From the NCBI GenBank assembly GCA_905370385.1, contig CAJPKN010000066.1, forward strand, positions 1 to 8,269: a stretch of DNA of 8,269 nucleotides. The letters run 5' to 3'. The stretch is from Stomatobaculum longum (GTDB taxonomy: Bacteria; Bacillota; Clostridia; Lachnospirales; Lachnospiraceae). The notes beneath the pieces are model-generated. The model did no database searches. It saw only the letters and a list, made by a program, of their open reading frames with translations, and had not been told where the DNA came from. The position numbers and the translations under genes were made by a program. Below are positions 5,781-8,269 of the stretch, one piece after another; within the stretch, counting starts at the first letter, position 1; each line of letters starts with the position of its first letter.

Positions 5781-7876
5781 GATACACAATACGCCACGAA
5801 TCCAGAAATGTGATGCGTGTCCACTTGGCGGGCACGCGCATGTCGCTCTCCGAGGCGGATATTCTGGAGTACTACTTGCGAGCACTGCCCTTCGTTCAGG
5901 ATGTCAAAATCTTTGAGCGAACCTGTGACGCAATTGTAAAGTACAATCGAGAGGCGGATCACAGAGAGCGGCTGATTGACGCTCTCTGTGATTTTTCATA
6001 CCGGGATGAATACGCACTCTCGTTGGTCCCCGAAGACAGCGGCCGTGCGATGAATCGCTACTACCAGGAGAAACTCTTTTGGAAGGTGGTGCTTCACGGC
6101 GCGAGAATGCTTTTCTTGCCTGCGCCGCTGCGTGCCGCTTGGACGGCGGTTAAGAGCTTACGTTATGTGGTGACCGGCGTTACTTGTCTCTTGATGCGCG
6201 GCCTGGAAGTCCCGGTTCTCGATGCGACTGCGATTTCGGCTTCGGTGCTCCGCTCCGACTTCGGCACGGCTTCCTCGGTCATGTTCCTCTTGGAGGTCGG
6301 TGAGATACTCGAGGAGTGGACGCATAAGAAATCGGTCGGCGACTTGGCGCGTGCCATGAGCCTCCAGGTCGAGAAGGTCTGGATGAAGACCGAAGGCGCC
6401 GATGTTCTGATCGATGTCAAGGACGTGCAGGTCGGCGACCGCATTGTGGTTCGCACTTCGAACGTAATCCCGCTCGACGGAACCGTGGTCGAGGGCGAGA
6501 TGACGGTAAACCAGGCATCCATGACCGGTGAATCCGTGCCGGTCGAGAAGAAGGCGGGTGCCTATGTCTATGCGGGCACCGTGGTCGAAGAGGGCGAGTG
6601 CATCATCAGCGTCGCAAAGGTACAGGGTACCGGCCACTACGACAAGATCGTCAAGATGATTGAGGAGTCGGAGAAGTTAAAGTCCAACACCGAGGCGAGA
6701 GCCTACCATCTTGCGGACAGTTTGGTTCCGTATTCGCTGGGCGGTGCGGCACTGACCTTCCTTCTGACGCGAAATGTCGCAAAGGCACTCGCGTTCCTGA
6801 TGGTCGATTTCTCCTGTGCGCTGAAGCTCTCCATGCCGCTCTCCGTGCTCTCGGCAATCCGTGAGGCGGGCGATCGCAATGTATCCGTGAAGGGCGGCAA
6901 GTTCATGGAGGCCATTGCGGAGGCAGATACCATCGTCTTTGATAAGACCGGAACGCTGACCCGCGCAACGCCGACTGTCATGCGCATTGAGACCTTCAAT
7001 GACATGGAAGAGGCAGAGGCACTGAAGATTGCGGCTTGCCTCGAGGAGCATTACCCGCACTCCATTGCAAACGCCGTTGTCGGCGAGGCAAAGAAGCGCG
7101 GCATTCGCCACAAAGAAATGCACTCCAAGGTGCACTACGTGGTTGCGCACGGCATTGCCTCCGAGATTGACGGCAAGAAGGCAGTCATCGGTTCCTATCA
7201 CTTTGTCTTTGAGGACGAGAAGTGCAAGCTCTTAAAGAAGGATGAGAAGAAGCTCGAGGCGCTGCCGGATGAGTATTCCAGACTGTATCTCGCAATCGAC
7301 GGCAAGCTCTGCGCGGTCATATGCATCTTTGACCCGATTCGCGAGGAGGCACCGGAGATTGTGAAGGGACTTCGCGCCCTCGGCATTTCCAAAATCTGCA
7401 TGATGACCGGCGATTCCGAGAAAACCGCGGCCGCGGTTGCGGCGCAGCTGGAGCTCGATGAGTACCACGCAGAGGTGCTCCCGGGCACCAAGGCAGAGTT
7501 TGTGCGGAAGGAACATGAGGCGGGCCGCAAGGTCATCATGATCGGCGACGGTGTGAACGACACTCCGGCGCTCTCCGAGGCGGATGTCGGCATCGCGATT
7601 TCCGACGGTGCGGCCATCGCGCGTGAGGTCGCGGATGTCACGCTTTCCGCGGAGAACCTGCGCGAGCTGGTGTTCCTCAGAGCACTCAGCATGGCTCTGA
7701 TGCGCCGCATTCACTCGAATTACAACTTCATCATCGGCTTCAATGCGCTCTTAATTGCGCTCGGTGTCGGCGGCATGCTTCCGCCCGCAACCGGTGCACT
7801 CCTGCACAACGGCTCCACCCTTGTGACGGGCTTAAAGAGCATGACCAATCTCTTAGAGGAAGAGAAGAGCGCATAA
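5777..7876 (+). CDS. Heavy-metal-translocating P1B-type ATPase with non-canonical FSC membrane motif
   Basis: A 699-residue ion pump that would use ATP to move a metal ion across the membrane. Residues 12-75 look like a degenerate HMA-type ferredoxin fold (RVHLAGTRMSLSEADILEYYL, then VKIFERTCDAIVKY) without CxxC. Membrane helices lie around 99-180 and 315-360 and after about 645. The core motifs are complete: actuator TGES (250-253), phosphorylation site DKTGTLT (D389), HYPHS (425-429) in place of the usual HP, AHGI (457-460), DPIR (519-522), TGD (544-546) and GDGVNDTPAL (590-599). At the position of the CPC/SPC/CPH metal motif the sequence is F345-S346-C347-A-L-K350, with no proline. The end has GFNALLIALGVGG and LLHNGSTLV. 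It starts within the stop of the DUF6110 gene (ATGA). This subgroup recurs in Firmicutes with DUF6110; its metal is not known to me. A hairpin plus U-run (5956-5996) lies early in the gene. Confidence 0.93.
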   Translation: MRYTIRHESRNVMRVHLAGTRMSLSEADILEYYLRALPFVQDVKIFERTCDAIVKYNREADHRERLIDALCDFSYRDEYALSLVPEDSGRAMNRYYQEKLFWKVVLHGARMLFLPAPLRAAWTAVKSLRYVVTGVTCLLMRGLEVPVLDATAISASVLRSDFGTASSVMFLLEVGEILEEWTHKKSVGDLARAMSLQVEKVWMKTEGADVLIDVKDVQVGDRIVVRTSNVIPLDGTVVEGEMTVNQASMTGESVPVEKKAGAYVYAGTVVEEGECIISVAKVQGTGHYDKIVKMIEESEKLKSNTEARAYHLADSLVPYSLGGAALTFLLTRNVAKALAFLMVDFSCALKLSMPLSVLSAIREAGDRNVSVKGGKFMEAIAEADTIVFDKTGTLTRATPTVMRIETFNDMEEAEALKIAACLEEHYPHSIANAVVGEAKKRGIRHKEMHSKVHYVVAHGIASEIDGKKAVIGSYHFVFEDEKCKLLKKDEKKLEALPDEYSRLYLAIDGKLCAVICIFDPIREEAPEIVKGLRALGISKICMMTGDSEKTAAAVAAQLELDEYHAEVLPGTKAEFVRKEHEAGRKVIMIGDGVNDTPALSEADVGIAISDGAAIAREVADVTLSAENLRELVFLRALSMALMRRIHSNYNFIIGFNALLIALGVGGMLPPATGALLHNGSTLVTGLKSMTNLLEEEKSA
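5956..5996 (+). terminator. Terminator-like hairpin inside the ATPase coding sequence
   Basis: ATCACAGAGAGCG (5958-5970) and CGCTCTCTGTGAT (5980-5992) are perfect 13-base complements with a 9-base loop. Two more G-U pairs are possible outside, and T runs through 5992-5996. The orientation suits termination of the operon's own transcript, between the N-terminal HMA-like domain and the pump core (codons for residues about 60-74). It may be a real attenuator exposed when translation lags, or a chance structure; there is no experimental support. Confidence 0.45.
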
Positions 7877-7905
7877 GGCGAAGTGTTAAAAACAGAAAAG
7901 CAAGG

Positions 7906-7955
7906 AAACGAGTCCGCCGGACCATACGAGAGTATGGGACGGCGGACTCGTTTTT
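7906..7955 (+). terminator. Strong terminator of the DUF6110/ATPase operon
   Basis: A stem of 14 bp (7906-7919 with 7940-7953), a symmetric GA/GA internal loop (7920-7921 and 7938-7939), a further 6 bp (CCATAC/GTATGG) and a GAGA tetraloop (7928-7931), followed by TTTTT (7951-7955). It begins 29 bases after the ATPase stop. The minus-strand tail is also T-rich (TTCCTTGCTTTTCTGTTTTT), so it may work in both directions. Confidence 0.93.
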
Positions 7956-8269
7956 GCGGAAATTGATGACAGCTTCGAAGCTGTGCTTATGAATCCAAGG
8001 AAAACATATGATACATCTCGGTAATATTCTTTTCATGAATTACCGGTAAATGTGCCTGTATCAAATAACCGGGGAATTCACCGGACGAGATGCGTGCATG
8101 ACGGATGTCCGTTACAGATGAGATTGCGGATTCAAAGAGGGAGGGGAGCGAATGGCAGCGTCTCGAAATCGGCGAATGATGCACCCAAGGCGGTGGATGT
8201 GAACGCAAAAATAAATATGACGAAATTTATGCGTGCAAGGTATCTGTTCGGAATAAAAACATGGAACGG
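7956..8269. other. Gene-poor 314-base end region with several palindromes
   Basis: No convincing gene is seen. The region holds a perfect 16-base palindrome ACAGCTTCGAAGCTGT (7969-7984) and an inverted repeat CGGTAAT-N13-ATTACCG (8019-8045). It also has a near-palindrome of 14 out of 16 bases around GAATTC (8069-8084), ACGGA-TG-TCCGT (near 8099-8111), and three copies of ACCGG (8042, 8068, 8080). An 80-codon stop-free minus-strand stretch ends at a TAA at 7987-7989, but it has no ribosome binding site and only a TTG start (8208). The final 70 bases are AT-rich and could be upstream sequence of a gene beyond the window. Confidence 0.4.

Noticed and set aside
5439..5885. Minus-strand frame of 148 codons over the DUF6110 gene and operon leader
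   Set aside because: It is antisense to a recognisable gene, with a Cys/Leu-rich product and no start signals. The other antisense frames across the ATPase are rejected for the same reason.

Overview
The window reads as a chromosomal piece of a moderately GC-rich (by eye a little over 50 %) Gram-positive anaerobe of the class Clostridia, most likely Lachnospiraceae. The clues are strong AGGAGG-type ribosome binding sites before almost every gene, short hairpin-plus-U terminators, and a gene set typical of that group: a CPBP membrane protease, aspartase, a LysR regulator, a YdcF/DUF218 membrane protein, and a DUF6110 protein beside a heavy-metal P-type ATPase. The genus cannot be fixed from the sequence. 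I see no mobile element, CRISPR array, tRNA or rRNA.

Layout: (1) 1-193 is mostly AT-rich upstream DNA with a good extended -10 promoter for the first gene. (2) 194-979 (+) is a CPBP-family intramembrane protease ending in its own terminator (984-1019). (3) 1082-1435 (+) is a small membrane-anchored DUF2007-like protein. It converges on (4) aspA (1564-3000, -), and a hairpin at 1520-1549 can terminate both. (5) aspA is divergent from a LysR-type regulator (3146-4093, +). The region between them holds a 27-bp dyad that overlaps or abuts candidate promoters for both genes, which suggests the regulator controls aspartate deamination to fumarate and ammonia. (6) 4094-4306 is a non-coding stretch with several competing RNA helices. 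(7) 4307-5365 (+) is a multi-pass membrane protein with a DUF218 (YdcF/SanA/ElyC) domain, started at TTG and closed by a clear terminator (5390-5417). (8) 5478-5780 and 5777-7876 (+) form a two-gene operon with a 4-base ATGA overlap: a DUF6110 protein and a P1B-like ATPase whose membrane metal-site motif is F-S-C instead of the usual C-P-C. A perfect 13-bp hairpin followed by a U-run lies inside the ATPase coding sequence. The operon ends at a very strong hairpin (7906-7955). (9) 7956-8269 has no convincing gene but contains several palindromes and a weak minus-strand reading frame.

Functionally the window combines independent units: envelope and membrane housekeeping (CPBP, DUF2007-like, DUF218), a regulated amino-acid catabolic step (LysR/aspA), and a metal-transport operon (DUF6110/ATPase). 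The most original material is the ATPase operon, with its non-canonical metal motif, obligate small partner and internal terminator-like hairpin. Next come the structured intergenic region before the DUF218 gene and the aspA/lysR dyad.
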